From JAPXSY01 sp034003585 (GTDB taxonomy: Bacteria > Verrucomicrobiota > Kiritimatiellia > RFP12 > UBA1067), in assembly GCA_034003585.1 (NCBI GenBank), contig JAVEYH010000149.1, forward strand, positions 1 through 7,371: 7,371 bases of DNA, written 5' to 3'. The notes below the pieces were generated by a model, which did not search any database, had not been told where the DNA came from, and saw only the letters and a program-made list of their open reading frames with translations. Positions 1 to 5,585 of the stretch are shown here, in pieces. The translations under genes and the position numbers were made by a program. Position 1 is the first letter of the stretch, and the number at the start of each line of letters is the position of its first letter.

Positions 1-835
1 TGCCAGTTGCGATGAGCTGGTCTTTAATGCCGATCGCCATGTCAATGGGCACCGCGAACCCGATTCCCATGTATCCGCCGCTACGGCTGTAGATCGCTGT
101 GTTGATTCCGACGACCTTCCCGTCGATGTTCAGCAGAGGTCCGCCGGAGTTTCCGGGATTGATCGCGGCGTCCGTCTGGATGAAGTCCTCGTAATCCGTG
201 ATCCCGATGTTACTGCGTCCTTTAGCACTCACAACCCCTACGGTCAGTGTCTCCTTCAGTCCGAACGGGTTGCCGATGGCGATCACCCATTCGCCGATTT
301 TCAACTCGTCCGGCTTACCGATCTCCAGATAGGGCAGATCCTCTTTCGCCTCGATTTTAATCAGCGCGACCTCGGTTTTCGCGTCGGCACCGATCCGTTT
401 CGCGGAAAACTCGCGGCCGTCCGCCAGCCGCACCGTGATCTTATCGACATCTCCGACCACATGAGTGTTGGTCAGGATGTACCCGTTCTTGCTGATCAGG
501 AACCCCGAGCCCTGTCCGGTTTGCTTGAACATCTGTTGCGGCTGGCGCCGCCGCGGCATCGGCTGACGCGGCCGCTGCTGACCGAAGAACCTCTCGAAGA
601 ACTCCTCGCCGAAAAGGTCATAGGGATTGTTGAAGTAGGACCGCATGTTGCCGGCAGGCACCTGTTTCTCAACCTGGATGAAAACCACCGCCGGCGTGGC
701 TTTGGAAGCGACACCGGAAAATCCCTGCCTGAATTCAAGCGCTTCCGCGGCCCGCACCGCGCCGTGCGGGAGCGTCAAGAACAGAACCGCCGCAAACAGG
801 GTCATTCCCGCAACTCGAGTTTTCGTCTTTTTCAT
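1..835 (-). CDS. htrA: HtrA/Do-family periplasmic serine protease (partial, 3' end outside window)
   Basis: This is the N-terminal 278 residues of a Do/HtrA-type trypsin-like protease, which degrades or refolds misfolded envelope proteins. The start is ATG at 835, with AAGGGGA five bases upstream. Residues 1-30 form a Sec signal (KKTKTR, a hydrophobic stretch, then VRA before AEA), so the product should act in the periplasm. A Q/P/R-rich loop (about 86-105) resembles the DegP LA loop. The protease core follows: TNTHVVGD (His125), the segment around residue 155, AIGNPFG, and QTDAAINPGNSGG with the nucleophile Ser230. Spacing from His125 to 155 to 230 (30 and 75) is the same as in E. coli DegP (105, 135, 210), but residue 155 is Glu (KTEVALI), not the usual catalytic Asp. 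PDZ domains would lie beyond the left edge, so DegP, DegQ and MucD types cannot be told apart. The family call is near certain. Confidence 0.96.
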   Translation of the reverse strand, partial: MKKTKTRVAGMTLFAAVLFLTLPHGAVRAAEALEFRQGFSGVASKATPAVVFIQVEKQVPAGNMRSYFNNPYDLFGEEFFERFFGQQRPRQPMPRRRQPQQMFKQTGQGSGFLISKNGYILTNTHVVGDVDKITVRLADGREFSAKRIGADAKTEVALIKIEAKEDLPYLEIGKPDELKIGEWVIAIGNPFGLKETLTVGVVSAKGRSNIGITDYEDFIQTDAAINPGNSGGPLLNIDGKVVGINTAIYSRSGGYMGIGFAVPIDMAIGIKDQLIATG

Positions 836-856
836 ATTCTTCCCCTTCTACTTCAC

Positions 857-873
857 TGCGGGCGCAGCCCGCA
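857..873 (-). promoter_or_regulatory. Perfect hairpin in the htrA leader
   Basis: A perfect 7-bp stem (TGCGGGC/GCCCGCA) with a 3-nt loop ends about 21 bases upstream of the htrA start codon and just upstream of its ribosome binding site. No T-run follows it, so it is not a classical terminator. It would fold in the htrA leader RNA and could stabilise the message or shape ribosome access. Function is inferred; only the symmetry is seen. Confidence 0.5.
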
Positions 874-895
874 ACCCGATTCTATTTCATATACA

Positions 896-971
896 AGGCC
901 ATAACCTCATGCGGTGGCGGCAACCTTCTCTTTTTCCAACCTGACTTCGCAAGCGTATGAGATTATGGCCT
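896..971. repeat. Long imperfect inverted repeat upstream of htrA
   Basis: Arms 896-913 and 954-971 (beginning AGGCCATAACCTCATG) are complementary over 18 bp, with one wobble and one mismatch, and are separated by 40 bases. The element is about 76 bp and lies 60 bp upstream of the htrA start. It could be a leader structure, a REP- or MITE-like mobile repeat, or a regulatory cruciform. No T-tract follows either arm. No coding content is recognised in it. Confidence 0.5.
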
Positions 972-1020
972 CTACGGACCTGTTTTGTGACGCCTCTTGC
1001 CGCCTCTTGTAAAGTCGGCT

Positions 1021-1048
1021 TAAGTAAAGCACCATCCGTGCCATTCAA
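1021..1048 (-). promoter_or_regulatory. Candidate sigma70-type promoter for htrA
   Basis: On the minus strand TTGAAT (1043-1048) is followed after 16 bases by TACTTA (1021-1026). Both hexamers are imperfect, so the call rests mainly on its position in the only sizeable non-coding region upstream of htrA. It implies a leader of about 180 nt that would include the two inverted repeats. An extracytoplasmic-stress sigma factor promoter is an alternative that I could not identify. Confidence 0.25.
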
Positions 1049-1059
1049 CAAAATGTAGT

Positions 1060-1078
1060 CTTTGTAGCCGTAACAAAG
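1060..1078. promoter_or_regulatory. Operator-like palindrome
   Basis: CTTTGT (1060-1065) and ACAAAG (1073-1078) form a perfect 6-bp inverted repeat with a 7-base centre. It sits 12 bases upstream of the candidate htrA -35 box, a reasonable place for a dimeric regulator site. No regulator is known from the window and no second copy was noticed, so this is a weak call. Confidence 0.25.
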
Positions 1079-1190
1079 TTAAAATCGTGAATATAAAATC
1101 TAAAATTAGCTATTTCTATCATTTTTTATTGGTCTCTCTTTTTTTTCGCGGGACACCTTGTCCTCCGTACCGCGTCAGGTTGTCGCACAC

Positions 1191-1228
1191 AAAAACAACA
1201 GGGGCCAGCGTTGCCGCGGACCCCTGTT
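1191..1228 (-). terminator. Intrinsic terminator of the secreted-protein gene
   Basis: On the minus strand an 8-bp stem (AACAGGGG, complement of 1221-1228, pairing with CCCCTGTT, complement of 1197-1204) closes a GC-rich loop and is followed by GTTTTTG. It begins about 31 bases after the stop codon at 1260. The stem, with the following T-run, is a textbook rho-independent terminator. It separates the secreted-protein transcript from htrA. Confidence 0.8.
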
Positions 1229-1259
1229 TGTCTTGTTTCAGCTTCGAGTCAGGGCCGGG

Positions 1260-2702
1260 TTATTCGACCGTGGCCTTGATGAAGCTCCCCTCGGCGAGAG
1301 GCACCGTAACCGTCGCCGTGCCGTTCGCCCCGGGTGTGATATTGAAGGAACCTGCCAAGCCGAAGGCGGTGCCCAGGTCATCCGTGGTGTAGACGTTCAG
1401 CGTGCCGTTGATGTCGCTGAAGTCGACCGCCGTCGAGGAGGCCGTCACAACGATGGTCGCCTCTGTCGCACCGACCGTGATCGAGGTGATCTCGATCGTG
1501 CTGGCCGCCTCATCCGGCGCGATGTTCAGCAGGTACTCGTCGTACCACACGGCAGCGTTCGCCTGAACCGCTGCTTCGGTGAGAGCCGGATCCTGCGCCG
1601 CTGCCCATGCCGCCAGATCCTCGGCGTCAACCGACTCTCCGCCCATGGAGATGTTGCCGGTGACATTCGTGAAGGTCACCGCGACATTCGCGGACGCGGT
1701 CGCGCTCACGATACCGGTGCAGGAACTCAGACCGGTCTCGCCGACATAGGCCGCATCGCCGTCGCCCGTGACGCTCAGCAACCGGTGCCACTCCGCGGCG
1801 TTGATCGTGAGGAGCGTGCCGCTCTCCACCGTTCCGCCGTTGCCGACCGCCGCGCCGTTGGTCAGGACCGAGCCCAAGCCCGCATCATACGCCAGCGTCA
1901 GCAGGATCGCGGATGTGCCGCCAAAGTCGGCATCATTCGCCACGGCCAGGTCATCCACCAGACCGGTGCCCTGGAAGGCGACGGCGTTGAGCGTGCCGCC
2001 GGTAGCAGCGGTTAGGAAGAAGACATTATCAATCGCATTCGCATGAGTCAGGTTTTCCCCATCGAGATAAACCTTACACGCCGGGGTAAATTCATCATAC
2101 CCAGTCATTTGAATGGTCAGACGATACCATTGCTCAGGGTTGATGGCGATTGTATCAAACACACTGTTGGTTTTGACTGTCTCTGTCGCGTGGTAAACCA
2201 CCAAGTTTGAGTTGATGTTCACGTAGACCGCGACCTTGACGTCCTCTCCGATCGTGGGCGTGTCCTCGCTCGGCCGGAACTGGATCAGCGTGTCGACATA
2301 GACCGGAGCTGCCACAGTGAACGCCTTGCCCGTCGAGACGCCGTCATCCCCGATCACATGCCGGGTGAGGGTGCTGCCCTCGGTCGCGAGATCCAGGACA
2401 TACTCCGCAGGCGCGGAGTTGGTTCCCGGTCGGGTCCCGCTGTAGGTGGAGTTGGTCGCGATGATCTTGGAAGCGTCCAACCCGTCCGCAACCCAGAGGA
2501 AGTTGGTCGTTTCCGTCGCGCCCTCAACCGTAATCGTGTCCTTGTACTGCGAGATCGGAAGATCCGCGGCCCCGCCCTCGGAGGTCTCGAACGAATCGGC
2601 GACCCACCATGCCGTCGGCGCGCCCGCAAGCGTCACAGACGCCAAGGCGCAAAGCCCCGCGCATGCCGCCGCCACCATCATCCGCTTTGAAGTCAGGTTC
2701 AT
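1260..2702 (-). CDS. Secreted LamG-like / InlB-repeat-like beta-rich protein, function unknown
   Basis: This 480-residue protein starts at an ATG with a perfect AGGAGGG eight bases upstream. Residues 1-26 form a Sec signal peptide (cleavage likely near TLA/GA), so it is exported. Residues about 31-257 look like a LamG/concanavalin-type jellyroll: WWVADSFE at the start, QWYRLTIQMTG (191-201), CKVYLDGENL (209-218) and FQGTGLVDDLAVAND at the end. Residues about 266-346 resemble a divergent InlB B-repeat (GLGSVLTNGAAV, ESGTLLTINA, then ASANVAVTFTNV). A helical stretch rich in Ala and Trp follows (358-395), then a Thr/Val-rich beta region ending SFIKATVE. There is no catalytic motif, membrane anchor or sortase signal. 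It may be a surface or carbohydrate-contacting protein, as LamG folds often are. It has its own terminator and RBS, so it is probably monocistronic. The gene is certain; the role is unknown. Confidence 0.85.
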   Translation of the reverse strand: MNLTSKRMMVAAACAGLCALASVTLAGAPTAWWVADSFETSEGGAADLPISQYKDTITVEGATETTNFLWVADGLDASKIIATNSTYSGTRPGTNSAPAEYVLDLATEGSTLTRHVIGDDGVSTGKAFTVAAPVYVDTLIQFRPSEDTPTIGEDVKVAVYVNINSNLVVYHATETVKTNSVFDTIAINPEQWYRLTIQMTGYDEFTPACKVYLDGENLTHANAIDNVFFLTAATGGTLNAVAFQGTGLVDDLAVANDADFGGTSAILLTLAYDAGLGSVLTNGAAVGNGGTVESGTLLTINAAEWHRLLSVTGDGDAAYVGETGLSSCTGIVSATASANVAVTFTNVTGNISMGGESVDAEDLAAWAAAQDPALTEAAVQANAAVWYDEYLLNIAPDEAASTIEITSITVGATEATIVVTASSTAVDFSDINGTLNVYTTDDLGTAFGLAGSFNITPGANGTATVTVPLAEGSFIKATVE

Positions 2703-2823
2703 TTAAGAAACCCTCCTATCGTGTTCCTGCGTTATTGACTGTAAACCTTCAAAATCCTGTCCGGCCGCAGAAAAGCACCCGCTCCTTTGCCGCCTGACAA
2801 GACCATTCTTTCGTTGTAGTCAA

Positions 2824-2853
2824 AGAATACGCCGGGATGGCCGCGCAACGCAA
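2824..2853 (-). promoter_or_regulatory. Weak promoter candidate for the secreted-protein gene
   Basis: On the minus strand TTGCGT (2848-2853) is followed after 18 bases by TATTCT (2824-2829). The spacing is acceptable and the hexamers are partial matches. It would give a leader of about 115 nt. Other start sites nearer the gene remain possible. Confidence 0.25.
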
Positions 2854-2894
2854 GCCCGAAAAGCATTTTTCTGCGCTTTTTTTTTTGCCCCTCC

Positions 2895-2924
2895 TTGCCA
2901 GCCCGTCCCGGGATGTGTCATAAT
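2895..2924 (+). promoter_or_regulatory. Sigma70-type promoter for the DedA gene
   Basis: TTGCCA (2895-2900) and CATAAT (2919-2924) are separated by 18 bases, a good match to the vegetative consensus. Transcription would begin near 2931 and give a leader of about 115 nt carrying two hairpins before the GTG start at 3047. Confidence 0.5.
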
Positions 2925-2948
2925 CTATTCTGGTTTGTCCTAAAGACT

Positions 2949-3010
2949 CCGGAACGCTCATTCCGGTCGGCACAAAGGCCGGGGAAACGTGACGCGCCGC
3001 TTTCCCCCGG
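2949..3010 (+). promoter_or_regulatory. Two stem-loops in the DedA leader
   Basis: Stem-loop one is CCGGAA/TTCCGG (2949-2954 with 2961-2966), perfect, with a 6-nt loop. Stem-loop two pairs 2979-2987 with 3001-3010 (CCGGGGAAA against TTTCCCCCGG, one bulged C). A GGAGG (3011-3015) abuts the second stem, and the start codon is 31 bases further on. No T-run follows, so these are not simple terminators. They match no riboswitch class that I recognise; a regulatory role is inferred. Confidence 0.4.
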
Positions 3011-3046
3011 GGAGGCCCGTGTCGGATTGCGCGCGCCGAGGCTGAC

Positions 3047-3676
3047 GTGACCGAAACCGTATTCGTCGAACTGTGCGACCATCTTGCCGACCATCTTTGG
3101 CTCCAAGCCTTGCTGGTGGCGGTGGGGACCTGCTTTCTTGAGGATGTGGCCCGGTGCGGCGTGAGCCTTCTGGTCGCGGCGGGCCATCTCGGCTGGGGTC
3201 TGGCTTTCGCCTCCATGACGGTCGGCGGGATGGCCGGAGATATCGGCCTCTATCTGACCGGACGGTATGCGACCTCGCTTTTGTTCCGTCTGCGCTGGGT
3301 ATCCCCCTCGCGCCTGGAGTGGATGGAGGCCTATTTCAGCCGCCACGCCATCAAAACCGTAGTCGTCTCTCGCTTCCTGCCGGGGGCCCGCACCCTGGGT
3401 AATGCCGCGGCCGGTGCGGTGCGGTATCCGCTCCCGCGCTTCCTGCTGCTGCTGTTTTTTTCCGCCGTGGCGCAGTCGCTGCTGTTCCTGCAGTTGGGGG
3501 CATTCATCGGCGAGACGGTCCTGCCCTATCTGCGCGACCCGCGCCTGCGTCTCGCGGTCTTCGTCCTGGCGCTGCTGACGCTGCTGGCGGCTCACCGCGC
3601 TTTTGTGCGCCGCCGCAAACTGCCGCCTCCTGACACGGGAGGGGATGCGCGTCCGGACGCGGTACGGAAAGCGTGA
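3047..3676 (+). CDS. DedA-family (VTT domain) inner-membrane protein
   Basis: This 209-residue polytopic membrane protein belongs to the DedA/SNARE-associated (VTT) family. Members act in membrane homeostasis, and several serve as undecaprenyl-phosphate or phospholipid flippases. The start is a GTG with GAGG five bases upstream; no in-frame ATG lies nearby upstream. Family signatures are present. An acidic pair, Glu32-Asp33, sits in the first re-entrant region. The motif G-x-x-GD-x3-Y-x2-GR lies at 61-73. F97-x2-H100 precedes SRFLPGAR, with Arg109 and Arg115 spaced six apart like the essential arginines of E. coli YqjA. A hydrophobic segment follows (about 131-150), then a final membrane helix (about 167-183) and a basic cytoplasmic tail. 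Length is typical. It stands alone: divergent from the secreted-protein gene and convergent with prfA. The family is clear; the transported lipid cannot be predicted. Confidence 0.92.
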   Translation: MTETVFVELCDHLADHLWLQALLVAVGTCFLEDVARCGVSLLVAAGHLGWGLAFASMTVGGMAGDIGLYLTGRYATSLLFRLRWVSPSRLEWMEAYFSRHAIKTVVVSRFLPGARTLGNAAAGAVRYPLPRFLLLLFFSAVAQSLLFLQLGAFIGETVLPYLRDPRLRLAVFVLALLTLLAAHRAFVRRRKLPPPDTGGDARPDAVRKA

Positions 3677-3711
3677 TTTTCCGGAACCGTCGCGAAAGCC
3701 CCCGGCGCCTG

Positions 3712-3752
3712 TCTGCGCGTGCACGCACGCAGAAAGGGAGGAGCTTTCCTGC
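3712..3752. terminator. Overlapping stem-loops between convergent dedA-family gene and prfA
   Basis: Two stem-loops share bases. TCTGCG (3712-3717) pairs with CGCAGA (3728-3733). Alternatively GCAGAAAG (3729-3736) pairs with CTTTCCTGC (3744-3752, one bulge). They lie in the 83-bp gap between the convergent stop codons and could end transcription from both sides. Neither has a clear T-run, so termination may depend on Rho or may not occur here. Confidence 0.35.
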
Positions 3753-3759
3753 GTTGCCG

Positions 3760-4854
3760 TTACCGGCAGCCGACCCCGAGTTCCTGGGTCAGACGCTGGT
3801 CCAGATCATACGCGTGCAGCGCGTCCAGAAGAGGCCCGAGCTCCCCCTCCACGATCCGGTCCAGACTATAGAGAGTCAGATTGACGCGGTGATCGGTCAT
3901 CCGGTTTTGCGGAAAGTTGTAGGTCCGGATGCGCTGGCTTCGGTCGCCCGAACCCCGTAACCCCAACCGGGTCAGTCCCAGCGCCGCCTCCTCGGCCTGA
4001 CGCCGCTGGTCCAGAATCCGAGCCTTGAGCACCGCGAGCGCCTTCTCTTTGTTGCGGTGCTGCGACCGCTCGTCCTGGCACTGCGCGACCAGCCCGGTCG
4101 GCAGGTGGGTGATGCGGATCGCCGAATAGGTTGTGTTCACGCCCTGGCCGCCATGCCCGCCCGCGCAGAAGATGTCCACCCTCAGTTCGCTCTCCGGAAG
4201 CGGAATCTCGTCCGCCTCGTCCGCCTCGGGGAAGACGATGATCGTGGCGGCGGAGGTGTGGATGCGGCCCTGGGCCTCGGTCTCCGGCACGCGCTGCACC
4301 CGGTGCCCCCCGCTCTCGAATTTGAATGCGCCGTAGGCCCCCTCGCCGCTCACCGTGAACACGATCTCCTTGTAGCCGCCCAACTCCGTGGCGTGGGCGT
4401 CCAGAACCGCGATCTTCCACGCCTTCGCGTCGCAAAACCTGGAATACATGCGGAACAGCACTGCGGCGAACAACGCCGCCTCCTCGCCGCCGGTTCCCGC
4501 ACGGATCTCGAAAACCGCGTTACGCGCATCGCGCGGCTCGGGCGGCAGCAGACAGGCGAGCACCTCGCGCTCCGCTTCGGGCAGCCGTCCGCTGATCCGC
4601 ACGGCCTCCTCGCGCGCCAGCTCGGCCAATTCCGGATCGCCCCCGGGCTCGGATTCCAGCGTACGGTTCCCCTCCAACTCGTCCAACAGCCTGAAATAGG
4701 CGTTGGCCGCGTTCTCCAAACGCTTCAGGGCCGCATGCTCACGGACCTTCTCCCGGTACGCCTTGGGGTTTCCCAACACGGCGGGATCCGAGAGGGCCGC
4801 TTCCGCAGCCTGAACCCGGGCGAGGGCCTGAAGGATGTGGGCCTTGTCCAGCAT
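3760..4854 (-). CDS. prfA: Peptide chain release factor 1 (RF1)
   Basis: RF1 recognises UAA and UAG in the ribosomal A site and triggers peptide release. From the ATG at 4854 the protein has 364 residues, the usual length; a TTG two codons upstream is less likely. Domain 1 is the helical N-terminus. IRAGTGGEEAALFA and KFESGGHRVQRVP are near-invariant. The codon-reading P-x-T motif is Pro190-Glu-Thr192, and no RF2-type SPF is present. The catalytic GGQ is at 235-237, followed by RITHLPTG, QDERSQHRNKEKA, GSGDRSQRIRTYNFPQNR and TDHRVNLTLY. The GGQ flanks are odd: His replaces the usual Ala before it, Gly replaces His after it, and Tyr replaces Asp in NTTDSA. It follows rpmE after 79 bases and has no clear Shine-Dalgarno, so coupling to upstream transcription is likely. 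The methylase gene prmC, often next to prfA, is not in the window. Confidence 0.97.
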   Translation of the reverse strand: MLDKAHILQALARVQAAEAALSDPAVLGNPKAYREKVREHAALKRLENAANAYFRLLDELEGNRTLESEPGGDPELAELAREEAVRISGRLPEAEREVLACLLPPEPRDARNAVFEIRAGTGGEEAALFAAVLFRMYSRFCDAKAWKIAVLDAHATELGGYKEIVFTVSGEGAYGAFKFESGGHRVQRVPETEAQGRIHTSAATIIVFPEADEADEIPLPESELRVDIFCAGGHGGQGVNTTYSAIRITHLPTGLVAQCQDERSQHRNKEKALAVLKARILDQRRQAEEAALGLTRLGLRGSGDRSQRIRTYNFPQNRMTDHRVNLTLYSLDRIVEGELGPLLDALHAYDLDQRLTQELGVGCR

Positions 4855-4867
4855 GGGCAAAAGACAA

Positions 4868-4919
4868 GGCGGGCCAGGATACGCGACTGCCGCCCCGCGG
4901 CAAACGCCCCCGGCCCGCC
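4868..4919 (-). promoter_or_regulatory. GC-rich hairpin between rpmE and prfA (possible attenuator)
   Basis: Bases 4868-4875 (GGCGGGCC) pair perfectly with 4912-4919 (GGCCCGCC), enclosing a second perfect stem, GCCGC/GCGGC (4889-4893 with 4897-4901). On the minus strand the outer stem is followed by TTGTCTTTT and, 13 bases after the stem, by the prfA start codon. The layout fits a leaky terminator that lowers prfA relative to rpmE, or a structure that controls ribosome access to prfA. Confidence 0.5.
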
Positions 4920-4933
4920 CCGAACCAAGCGCA

Positions 4934-5140
4934 CTAAGCCTTCTTGATATTGTACCGCTTCATGAACTGGTCAACACGGCCCTCGGTGTCGAGCATGGTC
5001 TGCTGCCCGGTGAAATAAGGGTGGCAAGCCGAGCAGGTGTTGACGCTCATCTCTTTCCGGGTGGACCGCGTCTTGATCACATTGCCGCAGGCGCATGTGA
5101 TGGTCGCGTCATCGTAGTTGGGGTGGGTATCCTTCTTCAT
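4934..5140 (-). CDS. rpmE: 50S ribosomal protein L31, zinc-binding (C+) form
   Basis: This 68-residue protein matches bacterial L31, which sits at the central protuberance of the large subunit and contacts the small subunit. It begins MKKDTHPNY, like the E. coli protein. It has the C+ zinc ligands: Cys16 and Cys18 (CACGN), Cys36 and Cys39 (CSACHP). It ends FMKRYNI, also typical. The ATG at 5140 has GGAAAGG eight bases upstream. The frame is open further upstream, but that extension has no family similarity and is not used. It is followed by prfA on the same strand, a widespread gene order. Zinc-type L31 is commonly replaced by a C- paralogue under zinc limitation; no paralogue lies in this window. 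Confidence 0.97.
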   Translation of the reverse strand: MKKDTHPNYDDATITCACGNVIKTRSTRKEMSVNTCSACHPYFTGQQTMLDTEGRVDQFMKRYNIKKA

Positions 5141-5171
5141 GTAAAACGCCTTTCCGTAACACGGATGGATA

Positions 5172-5201
5172 AGGATAGCGCAAAGCCGTGCTCCGGCGCA
5201 A
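5172..5201 (-). promoter_or_regulatory. Candidate rpmE promoter
   Basis: On the minus strand TTGCGC (5196-5201) is followed after 18 bases by TATCCT (5172-5177). Transcription would start near 5165 and leave a short leader of about 25 nt with the ribosome binding site. It lies just downstream of a terminator, as expected for the start of a new unit. Confidence 0.4.
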
Positions 5202-5206
5202 GCGCG

Positions 5207-5252
5207 AAAAATGGTGGAGGGTGCGTCGACCTGGCGCAAACCAGCCTCCACC
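5207..5252 (-). terminator. Minus-strand intrinsic terminator upstream of rpmE
   Basis: GGTGGAGG (5213-5220) pairs perfectly with CCTCCACC (5245-5252), and a nested CTGG/CCAG stem (5231-5234 with 5241-5244) lies inside. Read leftward, the stem is followed by ATTTTT; read rightward it has no T-run. It should therefore end a leftward transcript coming from the right. No leftward gene is visible there now. Confidence 0.6.
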
Positions 5253-5441
5253 CTCAACTTGCCCTATAAGCTACTGATGTAACGTCAAAAATAATGCTCG
5301 CCGACATCCGGCGGCGGTTCATGTCAAAGGAAGCGTTTTTCTCCCCCGATTTCTCAGCACCGGACGAGGGTAACGGGTTTGCAGTTCAGCCGGACACCGG
5401 AAATAGCCCTCCAACTTCCCCGTCTTATTGCCTCCCAGCGA

Positions 5442-5451
5442 CATCGTTTCG
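5442..5451 (+). repeat. 10-bp direct repeat, left copy (possible target-site duplication)
   Basis: CATCGTTTCG occurs here and again at 6795-6804 in the same orientation, on the two sides of the transposase. The match is exactly 10 bp; the neighbouring bases differ. This would fit a target duplication made on insertion. Confidence 0.4.
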
Positions 5452-5461
5452 TTGTATTTTC

Positions 5462-5527
5462 ACCCGATCCGTGGCATGGATTGTCGGCTTCTTTTCGGCT
5501 CGGTTTGCCGGAGGGACAAAATCGGGT
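5462..5527. repeat. Nested inverted repeat upstream of the transposase
   Basis: ACCCGAT (5462-5468) and ATCGGGT (5521-5527) are perfect complements. Inside, TTGTC (5481-5485) can pair with GACAA (5515-5519), with a further GGC/GCC step. The structure lies about 60 bases upstream of the first transposase start codon. Such hairpins near IS ends may bind transposase or block read-through transcription; the role here is inferred. Confidence 0.35.
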
Positions 5528-5585
5528 CTTTCCTAGGGGTGCGGAAACATAAGCATCGCTTAAACACTATTAAAATCAACAGGAT

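Larger units (their letters stand above)
836..1259. other. Intergenic region between htrA and the secreted-protein gene
   Basis: This 424-bp stretch holds no gene that I recognise. From the htrA side it contains the leader hairpin (857-873), the long inverted repeat (896-971), a weak promoter candidate (1021-1048), an operator-like palindrome (1060-1078), an AT-rich segment (about 1080-1146), a small GC-rich palindrome (1147-1174) and the terminator of the gene that ends at 1260. The AT-rich part contrasts with the GC-rich surroundings, as promoter regions often do. Confidence 0.6.
2703..3046. other. Divergent intergenic region between the secreted-protein gene and the DedA gene
   Basis: This 344-bp region separates two divergently transcribed genes and contains no gene that I can support. 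It holds the ribosome binding site (2711-2717) and a weak promoter candidate (2824-2853) for the leftward gene. It also has an AT-rich segment with a T-run (about 2866-2887), a good rightward promoter (2895-2924) and two leader hairpins (2949-3010) for the DedA gene. Confidence 0.6.
5141..5585. other. Intergenic region between rpmE and the transposase
   Basis: This 445-bp stretch contains the rpmE ribosome binding site and promoter, and the leftward terminator (5207-5252). Between about 5254 and 5441 I see no recognisable gene, only open frames without family character. From 5442 it holds one copy of a 10-bp direct repeat (5442-5451), then a nested inverted repeat (5462-5527) and an AT-rich stretch before the transposase. 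The right part is probably the left end of the mobile element. Confidence 0.55.

Noticed and set aside
1158..2015. Long open plus-strand frame opposite the secreted-protein gene
   Set aside because: Its product is Arg/Gly-rich with no family character, and it lies antisense to a gene with a signal peptide, strong RBS and terminator. It is a GC-rich shadow.
2918..3724. Long open minus-strand frame opposite the DedA gene
   Set aside because: It has low-complexity Gln/Arg-rich content and no domain, while the plus strand carries clear DedA motifs.
4057..4947. Long open plus-strand frame opposite prfA
   Set aside because: It is fully antisense to a certain RF1 gene, with no recognisable domain.
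5141..5257. N-terminal extension of L31 in the open frame upstream of 5140
   Set aside because: Similarity to L31 begins exactly at MKKD, which has its own ribosome binding site, and the extension overlaps the promoter and terminator.
5294..5536. Short open plus-strand frame of 80 codons between rpmE and the transposase
   Set aside because: It has no ribosome binding site, no domain and an atypical composition, and it crosses the proposed transposon boundary.
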